The notes beneath the pieces were generated by a model that did not search any database, was not told the origin of the DNA, and saw only the letters and a list, made by a program, of their open reading frames with translations. The position numbers and the translations under genes were made by a program. Positions 1 to 6,781 of a stretch of 9,390 bases of DNA are shown in pieces. Each line of letters begins with the position of its first letter. Positions within the stretch are counted from its first letter, which is position 1. This stretch comes from an uncultured Ruminococcus sp. (GTDB taxonomy: Bacteria > Bacillota > Clostridia > Oscillospirales > Acutalibacteraceae): the NCBI GenBank assembly GCA_902802975.1, contig CADCOF010000016.1, positions 1 to 9,390 of the forward strand, written 5' to 3'.

Positions 1-19
1 CTGAGCATGAACCCCTCCA

Positions 20-148
20 CCGCCTTACGGCGGCTGGGAGCCGTCCCCGACGGCTGGGAGCCGTTGCCAACGGTTGGGAACCGCCCCCGGCGGCTGGGAG
101 CCGTTGCCAACGGTTGGGAACCGTCCCCGACGGCTGCGAAAGCAGACG
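20..148. repeat. Tandem 20-bp GC-rich repeat array with covarying alternating hairpins
   Basis: Five full 20-bp units start at 31, 51, 71, 91 and 111, with a degenerate sixth at 131. Each unit has the form CGGYTGGGARCCG followed by seven variable bases. Two interleaved hairpin sets are seen. Type 1 (31-43, 51-63, 71-83, 91-103, 111-123) has stems CGGCT/AGCCG or CGGTT/AACCG around a GGG loop. Type 2 (41-53, 61-73, 81-93, 101-113, 121-133, plus 20-33 with a TTAC loop) has stems CCGTC/GACGG, CCGTT/AACGG or CCGCC/GGCGG around CCC or GCC. Every stem is fully complementary although its sequence varies. Bases 51-83 and 91-123 are identical, so a 40-bp block was also duplicated. The array ends in CTGC-GAAA-GCAG (134-145), a GNRA-type tetraloop hairpin. 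Function unknown; it lies upstream of the proS promoter and is not convincingly coding. The AT-rich stretch 149-252 shows nothing else I can support. Confidence 0.9.
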
Positions 149-252
149 TGACGGAGAGGGTATACTGCGGTATTTTTCGTTTTGGCACACTCTCAATAGA
201 AAGTTTTTTAATTTTATTTATGTAGTTGCCTTTGATTTTTTTGTAAAAAAGG

Positions 253-281
253 TTGAATTAAATACGATAAAAATGTATAAT
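253..281 (+). promoter_or_regulatory. Predicted sigma-A-type promoter of proS
   Basis: TTGAAT at 253-258 and a perfect TATAAT at 276-281 are separated by exactly 17 bases, and the bases TG directly precede the -10. The start of transcription would fall near 288, giving a leader of about 29 nt before the ATG at 317. It probably drives proS and, by read-through of the 27-nt gap, metA. No terminator-like or T-box-like structure is visible between the promoter and the gene, so there is no sign of uncharged-tRNA attenuation. Confidence 0.8.
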
Positions 282-316
282 AGAGGGGTATTCGATTTAC
301 TTTTCGGAGGTTTATT

Positions 317-1756
317 ATGGCACAGAATAAAAAAATGGTTGAGGCTATCACTTCAAGAGACGACGACTTTGCTAAGTGGTATACCGATATTGTAAAAAAA
401 GCAGAGCTTTGCGACTACAGCGGCGTTAAGGGCTGTATGATTTTCCGCCCCTATGGCTATGCTATTTGGGAGAATATTCAGGCTGATCTTGACAGACGCT
501 TCAAAGAAACAGGACACGAAAACGTGTACATGCCTATGCTTATACCCGAGAGTCTTCTCCAAAAGGAAAAGGATCATGTTGAGGGCTTTGCGCCGGAAGT
601 TGCGTGGGTAACTCAGGGAGGAAGCGAAAAGCTTACAGAGAGACTTTGCGTTCGCCCTACATCAGAAGTGCTTTTCTGCGAACACTATAAAAACGTGATC
701 AACTCGTATCGTGATCTGCCGAAGCTTTATAATCAGTGGTGTTCCGTAATGAGATGGGAGAAAACTACCCGCCCGTTCCTCAGAACTTCAGAGTTTTTGT
801 GGCAGGAGGGTCACACAATGCACGAAACTGCTGAAGAAGCCCAGGAAGAAACGCTGCGCATGCTCAAGGTGTATGAGGATTTCTATAGAGAAACATTGGC
901 TATCCCGGCTGTTGTTGGCAAAAAGACTCCCAAAGAGACATTTGCAGGCGCAGAGGCAACATATACTATCGAACCTATGATGCACAATGGAGTTGCACTT
1001 CAGGGTGGCACATCACATTACTTCGGAGACGGATTTGCAAAAGCTTTCGATATCAAATTTGCAGGACGAGACAATACTCTGCAGTACCCTCATCAAACGT
1101 CATGGGGCGTATCCACAAGAATGATCGGTGCGATAATAATGGTTCACGGAGACGACGACGGACTTGTTCTTCCACCGAAAATTTCTCCGATACAAGTTGC
1201 TGTTATACCGGTTGCGCAGCATAAAGAAGGCGTACTTGAAAAAGCATCAGAAATAAGAGATCGCCTTGCAAAGCAATACAGAGTAAAGCTTGATGACAGT
1301 GACAACAGCCCCGGCTGGAAATTCAGTCAATATGAGATGAAGGGCGTTCCTGTTCGTGTTGAGATCGGCCCGAAGGATATTGAGAAGAACCAGTGCGTGA
1401 TTGTTCGCAGAGACGACAGATCAAAGCATTTTGTTTCACTTGATAATTTGGAGCAGGCAGTTGCAGACGCGCTTGATCAGGTTCACAATAATATGTATAC
1501 AAAAGCTCTCGAAAACATGGAGCAAAAGACTCACACTGCAGTTACTTTCGACGAATTTGTAACAATTGCAAAAGAGAAGCAAGGTTTTATAAAAGCTATG
1601 TGGTGCGGTGATGTAGAGTGTGAGGACAAGATCAAGGATGTTACCGGCGGCGTAAAGTCAAGGTGTATCCCGTTTGAAGAAGAACATATTTCGGATGTTT
1701 GCGTATGCTGCGGAAGACCCGCAAAGCATCAAGTTTTCTGGGGTAAGCAGTACTAA
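317..1756 (+). CDS. proS: Prolyl-tRNA synthetase (class II, archaeal/eukaryal-type)
   Basis: The cytosolic enzyme charges tRNA-Pro with proline using ATP. The 479-residue product has the class II core: motif 1 region near 40-54 ([14 protein letters not shown]), the RPTSE loop at 113-117, motif 2 around 146-167 (RWE, then [16 protein letters not shown]), and motif 3 around 266-288 with the invariant Arg268. An anticodon-binding domain spans about 292-395. The C-terminal extension carries Cys430, Cys435, Cys462 and Cys465 (also 450 and 464) as a likely zinc site and ends in Tyr479. There is no room for the roughly 180-residue editing insertion between motifs 2 and 3 of the long bacterial form, so this is the short type known from archaea, eukaryotes and many Clostridia. 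The ATG is set by GGAGG at 306-310, 6 nt upstream, and by the promoter at 253-281. It probably forms a two-gene unit with metA. Confidence in function is very high. Confidence 0.97.
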   Translation: MAQNKKMVEAITSRDDDFAKWYTDIVKKAELCDYSGVKGCMIFRPYGYAIWENIQADLDRRFKETGHENVYMPMLIPESLLQKEKDHVEGFAPEVAWVTQGGSEKLTERLCVRPTSEVLFCEHYKNVINSYRDLPKLYNQWCSVMRWEKTTRPFLRTSEFLWQEGHTMHETAEEAQEETLRMLKVYEDFYRETLAIPAVVGKKTPKETFAGAEATYTIEPMMHNGVALQGGTSHYFGDGFAKAFDIKFAGRDNTLQYPHQTSWGVSTRMIGAIIMVHGDDDGLVLPPKISPIQVAVIPVAQHKEGVLEKASEIRDRLAKQYRVKLDDSDNSPGWKFSQYEMKGVPVRVEIGPKDIEKNQCVIVRRDDRSKHFVSLDNLEQAVADALDQVHNNMYTKALENMEQKTHTAVTFDEFVTIAKEKQGFIKAMWCGDVECEDKIKDVTGGVKSRCIPFEEEHISDVCVCCGRPAKHQVFWGKQY

Positions 1757-1783
1757 TAATTCGGTTTTGGAGGTGTATTAAAT

Positions 1784-2704
1784 ATGCCTATAAACATACC
1801 GGGCAATCTGCCGGCAGTAAAAATACTGGAGGCTGAGAATGTCTTTGTCATGACGGACGAGCGCGCAAAATCTCAGGATATACGTCCGCTAAAGATAATT
1901 ATACTGAATCTCATGCCCACAAAAATAGTGACTGAAACTCAGCTGCTCAGACTTCTTGGCAACAGTCCTCTTCAAGTAAATATTGAGTTTTTACAAATGG
2001 CGTCACATATTTCAAAAAACACGCCTCAGGATCACATGTCAGCTTTCTACAAATATTTTGAGGAAGTGAAAAACTACCATTACGATGGAATGATCATAAC
2101 AGGCGCGCCGGTGGAGCTGCTGAATTTTGAAGAAGTTGACTACTGGGAAGAACTGTGCGAGATAATGCGCTGGAGCAGGCGCAATGTTTACTCCACACTT
2201 CATATTTGCTGGGGCGCGCAGGCAGGACTGTACTATCATTACGGTATTCCTAAAAATATATATGATGAAAAGCTTTCGGGAGTTTTTTCGCACCGTGTGC
2301 TGAATGCTCGTCATCCGCTTATGAGAGGCGTTGATGATGTCTTCTATCTTCCGCATTCCCGCAACACCGGAGTGAAGACGACCGATGTTCAAAAGCATGA
2401 GCGGTTGGAAATACTTTCGCTTTCCGATGAAGCAGGCGTATCGATAGTTGCCAAAAAGAACGGCAGACAGTTTTTTATATTGGGTCATCCGGAGTATGAC
2501 AGAGAAACACTTGCGAAGGAGTTTTTCAGAGACCTTGATAAAGGTATCGAACCTAAGATCCCCAAAAACTACTTTCCGGAGGATAATACCGATAAAACTC
2601 CTGTTATGCGATGGAAAGCCCACGCAAATCTTTTGTTTATGAATTGGCTGAATTATTATGTATATCAAAACACGCCTTATGATATATCATCAATAAAAGA
2701 ATAA
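1784..2704 (+). CDS. metA: Homoserine O-acetyltransferase (MetA family)
   Basis: MetA acylates the hydroxyl of L-homoserine, the first committed step of methionine synthesis, in the cytosol. The 306-residue product aligns in length with the family and has a glutamine-amidotransferase-like fold. Visible active-site residues fall at the reference numbering: Lys47 in LMPTK, nucleophile Cys142 in HICWGAQA, and His235 with Glu237 in GHPEYD. Residue 111 is Glu (GAPVE). In studied MetA proteins Glu111 goes with acetyl-CoA use, while Gly111 (as in E. coli) goes with succinyl-CoA; the acetyl donor here is therefore inferred from that residue. GGAGG at 1769-1773 lies 10 nt before the ATG. The gene follows proS by 27 nt with no terminator, so co-transcription is likely. 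No SAM riboswitch or S-box is visible upstream. Many databases would label this family homoserine O-succinyltransferase; I consider that name wrong for this member. Confidence 0.95.
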   Translation: MPINIPGNLPAVKILEAENVFVMTDERAKSQDIRPLKIIILNLMPTKIVTETQLLRLLGNSPLQVNIEFLQMASHISKNTPQDHMSAFYKYFEEVKNYHYDGMIITGAPVELLNFEEVDYWEELCEIMRWSRRNVYSTLHICWGAQAGLYYHYGIPKNIYDEKLSGVFSHRVLNARHPLMRGVDDVFYLPHSRNTGVKTTDVQKHERLEILSLSDEAGVSIVAKKNGRQFFILGHPEYDRETLAKEFFRDLDKGIEPKIPKNYFPEDNTDKTPVMRWKAHANLLFMNWLNYYVYQNTPYDISSIKE

Positions 2705-2893
2705 GCGGGTTGCACCCACTGGCAATTTGCACTCATAATTTATTAACACACAACAAAAACTCGCGCCTAACAAAGAAGGAACCGCGCCGGGCGCGGTGGG
2801 GCACGCGCGCAAAAAGCTACTCATATAAAAAAATAAAAACGCGAACTGGGTGCGGCGGCACGCCGCTGGGCACGATGAAAAAGAAGTGATCTT
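2705..2893. repeat. Intergenic palindromic GC-rich element between metA and whiA
   Basis: This 189-nt gap mixes AT-rich sequence with two GC-rich hairpins. Hairpin 1 is ACCGCGC-CGG-GCGCGGT (2781-2797), followed by GGGGCACG. Hairpin 2 is GCGGCG-GCA-CGCCGC (2852-2866), followed by TGGGCACG. A 7-bp inverted repeat, GCACCCA at 2712-2718 and TGGGTGC at 2847-2853, brackets much of the gap. Neither hairpin is followed by a T-tract on the plus strand, so they are poor intrinsic terminators. A weak promoter-like pair (TTGCAC at 2710, CATAAT at 2734-2739, spacer 18) and an isolated TATAAA at 2824-2829 are the only candidates for a start site for the whiA-que run. The whole looks like a small repeated or inserted element, which is inference. 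No open reading frame here is convincing. Confidence 0.55.
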
Positions 2894-3826
2894 ATGTCTT
2901 TTTCTAACGAAGTAAAAAAAGAACTTTGTAAAATAAATAATAAAATACCTGAAATAGATCGTGCTGAAACATACGGCATGCTGCTGTTCTGTCACCCATT
3001 TTCCGCAAAAGAGATTCGGTTTAGAACAGAAAATGAATGCGCAGCAAAGCGTTTTTCTCAGTTCACTGCAGAAATCACACAAAGCAGCGTGGAAACAGTA
3101 AGCACTCTCACAGCAAGAAAAAATAACGCATCAATCTATAAAAGCGGCGTTGTTTCTCCGGATGACTGCAAGCGCATATTCGATATGTTCGGTCATGAAG
3201 ACAATTGCTCATCGCTCAGAGTAAATATGGCTAATATTGAATTCGAACCATGTGCTGCTGCGTTTTTGCGCGGAGCATTTTTGACATGCGGTCACATTTC
3301 ATCACCGGAAAATGAGTACCGTCTTGATTTCAGCACAGTGTATAAAAAGTTATCGGAAGATTTGTGCAGAGTGATAACGGAAACGACGGCACTTGCCGGC
3401 GGGAAAACTGCGTCGCCTAAAATTTCAAACAGGCGCGGTTCTTATGTTGTCTATCTGAAGGGCAGCGAAGATATAGCAGATCTTCTGACCCTTATGGGCG
3501 CAACAACTGCAAGCATGGAAATCATGCAGGTTCGTATTCAAAAAAGCATAGATAACGAGATGACCAGAAAGATCAATTTTCAGCTTGCCAATACCGACAA
3601 AAGTTTATCAGCGGCCGCAAAACAAGTAAAAGCAATCAAGCTTCTTCAAAAGCAGGGCGAACTTGAAAAATTAAGCGAAGAACTTCAAATGGCAGCTAGA
3701 CTTCGCCTGGAACACCCCACTGCGTCGCTAAAGGAACTTTTGCAGTTCGCTCAGCCGTCGATCAGCAAATCGGGGCTTAACCACAGACTGAATAAACTAA
3801 CCGATCTTGCAGAAACAAAAAGGTGA
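2894..3826 (+). CDS. whiA: WhiA-type DNA-binding protein
   Basis: WhiA proteins combine a degenerate LAGLIDADG homing-endonuclease fold with a C-terminal helix-turn-helix. They regulate sporulation septation in Streptomyces and affect division and chromosome segregation in Firmicutes. The 310-residue product starts with the family hallmark SFSNEVKKELC. A LAGLIDADG-like segment, AAAFLRGAFLTCGHISSPEN, lies near 121-140. The C-terminal region from about 225 (RKINFQLANTDKSLSAAAKQV) leads to the signature HTH, about 277-305, including SLKELLQF and PSISKSGLNHRLNKL. Cys132 occupies a position often filled by a small Gly or Ala residue in relatives I know. The start has a modest AAGAAGTGAT ribosome site (2881-2890). 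In most Firmicutes whiA sits beside yvcJ/yvcK; here it precedes queD and its stop codon overlaps the queD ribosome site. Family assignment is firm; its role in this organism is inferred. Confidence 0.94.
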   Translation: MSFSNEVKKELCKINNKIPEIDRAETYGMLLFCHPFSAKEIRFRTENECAAKRFSQFTAEITQSSVETVSTLTARKNNASIYKSGVVSPDDCKRIFDMFGHEDNCSSLRVNMANIEFEPCAAAFLRGAFLTCGHISSPENEYRLDFSTVYKKLSEDLCRVITETTALAGGKTASPKISNRRGSYVVYLKGSEDIADLLTLMGATTASMEIMQVRIQKSIDNEMTRKINFQLANTDKSLSAAAKQVKAIKLLQKQGELEKLSEELQMAARLRLEHPTASLKELLQFAQPSISKSGLNHRLNKLTDLAETKR

Positions 3827-3827
3827 T
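3821..3827 (+). promoter_or_regulatory. queD ribosome binding site overlapping the whiA stop
   Basis: AGGTGAT, preceded by a run of A, lies 7 nt before the ATG at 3835 and contains the whiA stop TGA (3824-3826). This decides the queD start: the upstream GTG at 3823, four codons earlier in frame, lies inside this ribosome site and has none of its own. The overlap suggests translational coupling of queD to whiA. Confidence 0.75.
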
Positions 3828-3834
3828 CATTATT

Positions 3835-4257
3835 ATGTATACATTGGAAACATCAGCTGCTTTCGACTCGGCACATTTTCTCAGCGGATATAACGGAAAA
3901 TGCGCAAATATTCACGGGCATCGATGGACGATAAAAGTCGCTGTCTGCGGTCTTATTCTGAATGAAGACGGCGATAAACGTGGTATGCTGATCGATTTCG
4001 GCGACTTAAAACACGCCGTAAAAACGCTTGCAGAATCTTACGATCATGCTTTTTTGTACGAAAAGGGAAGTCTAAAAGATAATACCATAGCTGCCCTTCG
4101 TGACGAAAATTTTAAGATGATTGAACTTGATTATCGCCCGACAGCGGAAAATTTTGCATTTGCATTTTTCAATATACTACGCACCGGGGGGCTTAATGTA
4201 AAAAGAGTAACTGTTTTTGAAACTCCAGATAACTGCGCTTCATACTCGGAGGATTGA
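3835..4257 (+). CDS. queD: 6-carboxy-5,6,7,8-tetrahydropterin synthase QueD
   Basis: QueD converts dihydroneopterin triphosphate, the FolE product, to 6-carboxytetrahydropterin, the second step toward 7-deazaguanines. The 140-residue product is of usual size and belongs to the 6-pyruvoyltetrahydropterin synthase family. Zinc ligands are His14 (FDSAHFL), His27 and His29 (NIHGHRW). Cys23 is the candidate catalytic cysteine, with Asp70-His71 (YDHAFL) as the other catalytic pair. Glu105 (PTAENFA) and Glu129 (VFETP) match the pterin-anchoring region. The DFGDLK segment (54-59) is also typical. The start at 3835 is chosen on the AGGTGAT ribosome site. Only one base separates its stop from queE, placing it in a tight preQ1 operon. 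The operon context favours QueD over a true pyruvoyltetrahydropterin synthase. Confidence 0.95.
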   Translation: MYTLETSAAFDSAHFLSGYNGKCANIHGHRWTIKVAVCGLILNEDGDKRGMLIDFGDLKHAVKTLAESYDHAFLYEKGSLKDNTIAALRDENFKMIELDYRPTAENFAFAFFNILRTGGLNVKRVTVFETPDNCASYSED

Positions 4258-4258
4258 G

Positions 4259-4912
4259 ATGACAACATTCCCTGTAATTGAAAAATTTGTGAGCATAAAC
4301 GGTGAAGGCACACGCGCCGGCGAGCTTTCGGCATTTATACGTTTTATGGGCTGTAATCTGCGCTGTCCATATTGTGATACTAAGTATTCATATGGAGATA
4401 ATGTTTCTTTTGAATATTTATCTATTGATGATATATGTAAATTTGCACAAGATATAACAAACGTTACACTGACCGGCGGCGAACCGATGATACATGATCT
4501 GTCACAGCTTTGCAGAAAACTTACCGAAAATGATCACAGAGTAGAAATAGAAACTAATGGTAGTTTCAGTATTGAACCTCTTCGCGGCATTGGCGGAGTA
4601 ACTTTTACTCTTGACTATAAGCTGCCATCAAGCGGTATGGAACAAGAAATGGATCTTGATAATTATCACATGCTTCGAAAATGCGATACAGTAAAATTTG
4701 TTGTGGGAACAAAAGACGACTTGATTCGTGCATGCGAAATAATCGATGATTATAACTTAACTGATATATGTCATGTATACTTCAGTCCTGTCTTCGGTGA
4801 AATCACGGCAAAAATTATTGTTGATTTTATGAAAAAACGCAGGCTGAACGACGTTAGGCTGCAGCTGCAGCTGCATAAGTATATTTGGGATCCACAAGAG
4901 AGAGGTGTGTAA
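4259..4912 (+). CDS. queE: 7-carboxy-7-deazaguanine synthase QueE (radical SAM)
   Basis: QueE is a cytosolic radical SAM enzyme that rearranges 6-carboxytetrahydropterin to 7-carboxy-7-deazaguanine, contracting the ring and forming the deazapurine. The 217-residue product has the classic CxxxCxxC cluster motif at Cys32, Cys36 and Cys39 (GCNLRCPYCDT), preceded by the family SINGEGTRAG segment (13-21). GGEP at 73-76 binds SAM, and EIETNGS follows as in the family. The cluster spacing is canonical, not the expanded version found in some QueE proteins. GGAGG at 4248-4252, 6 nt upstream, supports the ATG at 4259; a longer in-frame start at 4217 would overlap queD and lacks a ribosome site. Its stop abuts the folE ATG. 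Confidence 0.96.
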   Translation: MTTFPVIEKFVSINGEGTRAGELSAFIRFMGCNLRCPYCDTKYSYGDNVSFEYLSIDDICKFAQDITNVTLTGGEPMIHDLSQLCRKLTENDHRVEIETNGSFSIEPLRGIGGVTFTLDYKLPSSGMEQEMDLDNYHMLRKCDTVKFVVGTKDDLIRACEIIDDYNLTDICHVYFSPVFGEITAKIIVDFMKKRRLNDVRLQLQLHKYIWDPQERGV

Positions 4913-5470
4913 ATGGATAAGGAAAAAATCGAATATCATATCAGAGGTCTGCTTGAAGCTATTGGAGAGAATCCTGATCGCCCCGGTCTTGTTGAAACTC
5001 CGAAAAGGGTAGCGAATATGTGTGCAGAGGTATTCGAAGGTATCGCGCTTTCAAACCAGGATATCGCAGAAAGATTCGGAAAAACTTTCGATATGGAATA
5101 CTCAAATCAGCCTTATATTGTTATGAAAGATATCAGCGTATTTAGCTATTGTGAACATCATATGGCGTTAATGTACGATATGACGGTCAATGTTGCATAT
5201 ATTCCGAATGGCAAAGTTTTGGGTTTATCCAAAATCGCAAGAATTTGCGATATGGCGGCAAAGCGTCTTCAGCTTCAAGAGAAACTCGGCAGCGACATTG
5301 CGGAAATAATTTCGATTGCGGCAGACACTGAAAGCGTGGGCGTAAAAATCATCGGCTCGCACAGCTGCATGACAGCAAGAGGTATTCGAAATGTAAACGC
5401 AAGAACCGAAACCAGGACACTTCTCGGGCAATTTCAAGAAAATGAACGTCTGGCGTCACTGCTTGACTGA
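4913..5470 (+). CDS. folE: GTP cyclohydrolase I (FolE, type IA)
   Basis: FolE opens and reforms the GTP ring system to give dihydroneopterin triphosphate, the entry point for both folate and 7-deazaguanine synthesis. The 185-residue product has the usual N-terminal helix and the NPDRPGLVETPKRV segment (20-33). The zinc ligands are Cys80 and His83 (SYCEHHMA) and Cys152 (GSHSCMTARG), with catalytic His82 and His150. VAYIPNGKVLGLSKIAR (94-110) is a family hallmark. The usual QRPQ-type segment reads KRLQLQEKL here. It starts immediately after the queE stop with AGAGGTG at 4901-4907. Its place between queE and queC points to a preQ1 role, although it could also feed folate synthesis; the sequence cannot exclude a second copy elsewhere. 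Confidence 0.96.
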   Translation: MDKEKIEYHIRGLLEAIGENPDRPGLVETPKRVANMCAEVFEGIALSNQDIAERFGKTFDMEYSNQPYIVMKDISVFSYCEHHMALMYDMTVNVAYIPNGKVLGLSKIARICDMAAKRLQLQEKLGSDIAEIISIAADTESVGVKIIGSHSCMTARGIRNVNARTETRTLLGQFQENERLASLLD

Positions 5471-5488
5471 TAATTGGAGTGAACATAC

Positions 5489-6193
5489 ATGAGTAGTACA
5501 AAGGCATTGGTACTTTTCAGCGGCGGTGTGGATTCCACCACCTGTTTAGCTTTAGCCATAAAAAAACACGGGGTGGAAAATGTCATTCCACTTTCGGTTT
5601 ATTATGGACAGCGTCATGCAACAGAACTGAAAATGGCACAAAAGATCGCCGAACACTATGGTGTTAATCCAATAAGTATAAACCTTAGTGAAATGTTCAA
5701 AAATTCCTCGTGTTCTCTTCTTACAGGTTCAAATGAGAACATTCCAAAAGAAAGTTATGAAGAACAGCTAAAGCAAACAGGCGGCAAACCGGTATCGACA
5801 TATGTTCCATTTCGAAACGGCTTGTTCCTGGCGGCAGCAGCTAGCATTGCACTTTCGAACGGCTGCAGTGTAATTTATTATGGCGCACATCGTGATGACG
5901 CAGCGGGAAACGCGTATCCCGACTGTTCGGAAGAATTCAACAATGCTATGAGCCGTGCGATATATCTCGGAAGCGGCAACCAATTAACAGTTGAAGCACC
6001 ATTTGTTGGCAAAACTAAGGCCGATATTATAAAACTTGGTATAGAACTGTACGTGCCTTATGAACTTACATGGAGCTGCTATGAAGGCGGAGACAGACCC
6101 TGCGGCAAATGCGGAACGTGCATAGACCGCAGGCGGGCATTTCAGATAAATGGCATTCAGGATCCTTTAGAGAAGACTTATTCGGAGGCATAA
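5489..6193 (+). CDS. queC: 7-cyano-7-deazaguanine (preQ0) synthase QueC
   Basis: QueC uses ATP and ammonia to turn 7-carboxy-7-deazaguanine into the nitrile preQ0. The 234-residue product has the PP-loop SGGVDS at 11-16 for adenylation, a YYGQRH segment at 38-43, VPFRNG at 106-111, and [16 protein letters not shown] at 131-146. The C-terminal zinc site is Cys197, Cys205, Cys208 and Cys211 ([15 protein letters not shown]), as in the family. The length is normal. The gene follows folE by 18 nt, with a GGAG ribosome site at 5476-5479, and precedes queF by one base. All active-site elements are intact, so it should be functional. Confidence 0.97.
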   Translation: MSSTKALVLFSGGVDSTTCLALAIKKHGVENVIPLSVYYGQRHATELKMAQKIAEHYGVNPISINLSEMFKNSSCSLLTGSNENIPKESYEEQLKQTGGKPVSTYVPFRNGLFLAAAASIALSNGCSVIYYGAHRDDAAGNAYPDCSEEFNNAMSRAIYLGSGNQLTVEAPFVGKTKADIIKLGIELYVPYELTWSCYEGGDRPCGKCGTCIDRRRAFQINGIQDPLEKTYSEA

Positions 6194-6194
6194 A

Positions 6195-6683
6195 ATGAGA
6201 AACGAAAACGAGTTGGGCAGCGTAAAAGCACTTGGCAAGAAGACTGATTATAGCTTTGACTACAATCCGGAGCTTTTGGAATGCTTTTTGAACAAGCACC
6301 CGGGCAATGACTATTTTGTAAAATTCAACTGCCCGGAATTTACAAGCCTCTGCCCCATCACCGGACAGCCCGACTTTGCGACTATCTATATTTCGTATAT
6401 ACCCGATGAAAAAATGGTTGAAAGCAAGTCACTGAAATTATATCTTTTCAGTTTCAGAAATCATGGAGATTTTCACGAGGATTGCATAAATATTATCATG
6501 AAAGACCTCATTAAACTGCTTGACCCAAAATATATTGAGGTGTGGGGAAAATTTCTGCCGCGTGGTGGATTGTCGATAGACCCATACTGCAATTACGGCA
6601 GACCGGATACAAAGTGGGAAGAAATGGCATGGGATCGTTTGTCACATCATGACATGTATCCGGAAAAAATTGATAACAGATAA
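6195..6683 (+). CDS. queF: NADPH-dependent preQ0 reductase QueF (short YkvM type)
   Basis: QueF performs the four-electron reduction of the preQ0 nitrile to the aminomethyl group of preQ1, using two NADPH. The 162-residue product matches the short unimodular type typified by B. subtilis QueF. The covalent nucleophile is Cys53 and the acid is Asp60 ([13 protein letters not shown]). The QueF motif ESKSLK (76-81) is followed by [11 protein letters not shown], giving His94 and Glu95 for substrate binding. GGAGG at 6184-6188 sets the start, and the gap from queC is one base. It is the last gene of the operon and is followed by the terminator at 6716-6757. Its presence means the pathway goes to preQ1, hence queuosine, not to archaeosine or preQ0-DNA modification. 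Confidence 0.97.
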   Translation: MRNENELGSVKALGKKTDYSFDYNPELLECFLNKHPGNDYFVKFNCPEFTSLCPITGQPDFATIYISYIPDEKMVESKSLKLYLFSFRNHGDFHEDCINIIMKDLIKLLDPKYIEVWGKFLPRGGLSIDPYCNYGRPDTKWEEMAWDRLSHHDMYPEKIDNR

Positions 6684-6700
6684 AAAGTCTATAAATTGTG

Positions 6701-6757
6701 AAAAAACAAAAAGCAATGGCACATAACCGTTTTTTGAGGTTATGTGCCATATATTTT
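6701..6757. terminator. Bidirectional rho-independent terminator
   Basis: A perfect 13-bp stem (ATGGCACATAACC at 6716-6728 with GGTTATGTGCCAT at 6738-6750) surrounds a 9-nt loop. On the plus strand ATATTTTT follows it; on the minus strand the A-rich stretch 6701-6712 gives a T-tract after the same stem. It lies between the convergent queF and the membrane protein gene ending at 6782, and so can end both transcripts. Confidence 0.88.
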
Positions 6758-6781
6758 TAATGGGTTTAGTTCCCATTTTGT

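Noticed and set aside
20..148. CRISPR array
   Set aside because: The units are 20 bp with only about 7 variable bases, the variable bases are themselves part of covarying stems, and there are no spacer-length unique segments or cas genes.
161..177. Small hairpin ATAC-TGCG-GTAT followed by T-run as a terminator
   Set aside because: A 4-bp AT-rich stem is too weak to be a credible terminator.
7..225. Small protein encoded across the repeat array
   Set aside because: The 20-bp period is not a multiple of three, so the repetitive peptide is a by-product of the DNA repeat; no ribosome site precedes the ATG, and the frame runs on into AT-rich non-coding sequence.
114..395. Plus-strand reading frame overlapping the proS start
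   Set aside because: It begins inside the repeat array, spans the proS promoter and overlaps proS in another frame, with no ribosome site.
2039..2668. 209-codon minus-strand reading frame opposite metA
   Set aside because: metA is intact with all active-site residues in the opposite strand; the antisense product shows no recognisable motif or ribosome site.
2710..2739. Promoter for the whiA-que run (TTGCAC, 18 bp, CATAAT)
   Set aside because: Only about half of the -35 consensus matches and the bases fall inside the inverted repeat arms; too weak to list as a separate feature.
2781..2797. Intrinsic terminator after metA
   Set aside because: The stem is strong but is followed by GGGGCACGCG, not by a T-tract, and no T-tract follows it in the minus direction either.
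2705..2893. preQ1 riboswitch in the leader of the whiA-que run
   Set aside because: I could not find the compact preQ1-I stem with a conserved C-rich loop and A-rich tail; the GC-rich hairpins present do not fit it.
2690..3082. Minus-strand reading frame over the metA-whiA gap
   Set aside because: It overlaps the conserved start of whiA and translates the hairpins into low-complexity, Cys/Phe-rich sequence without family features.
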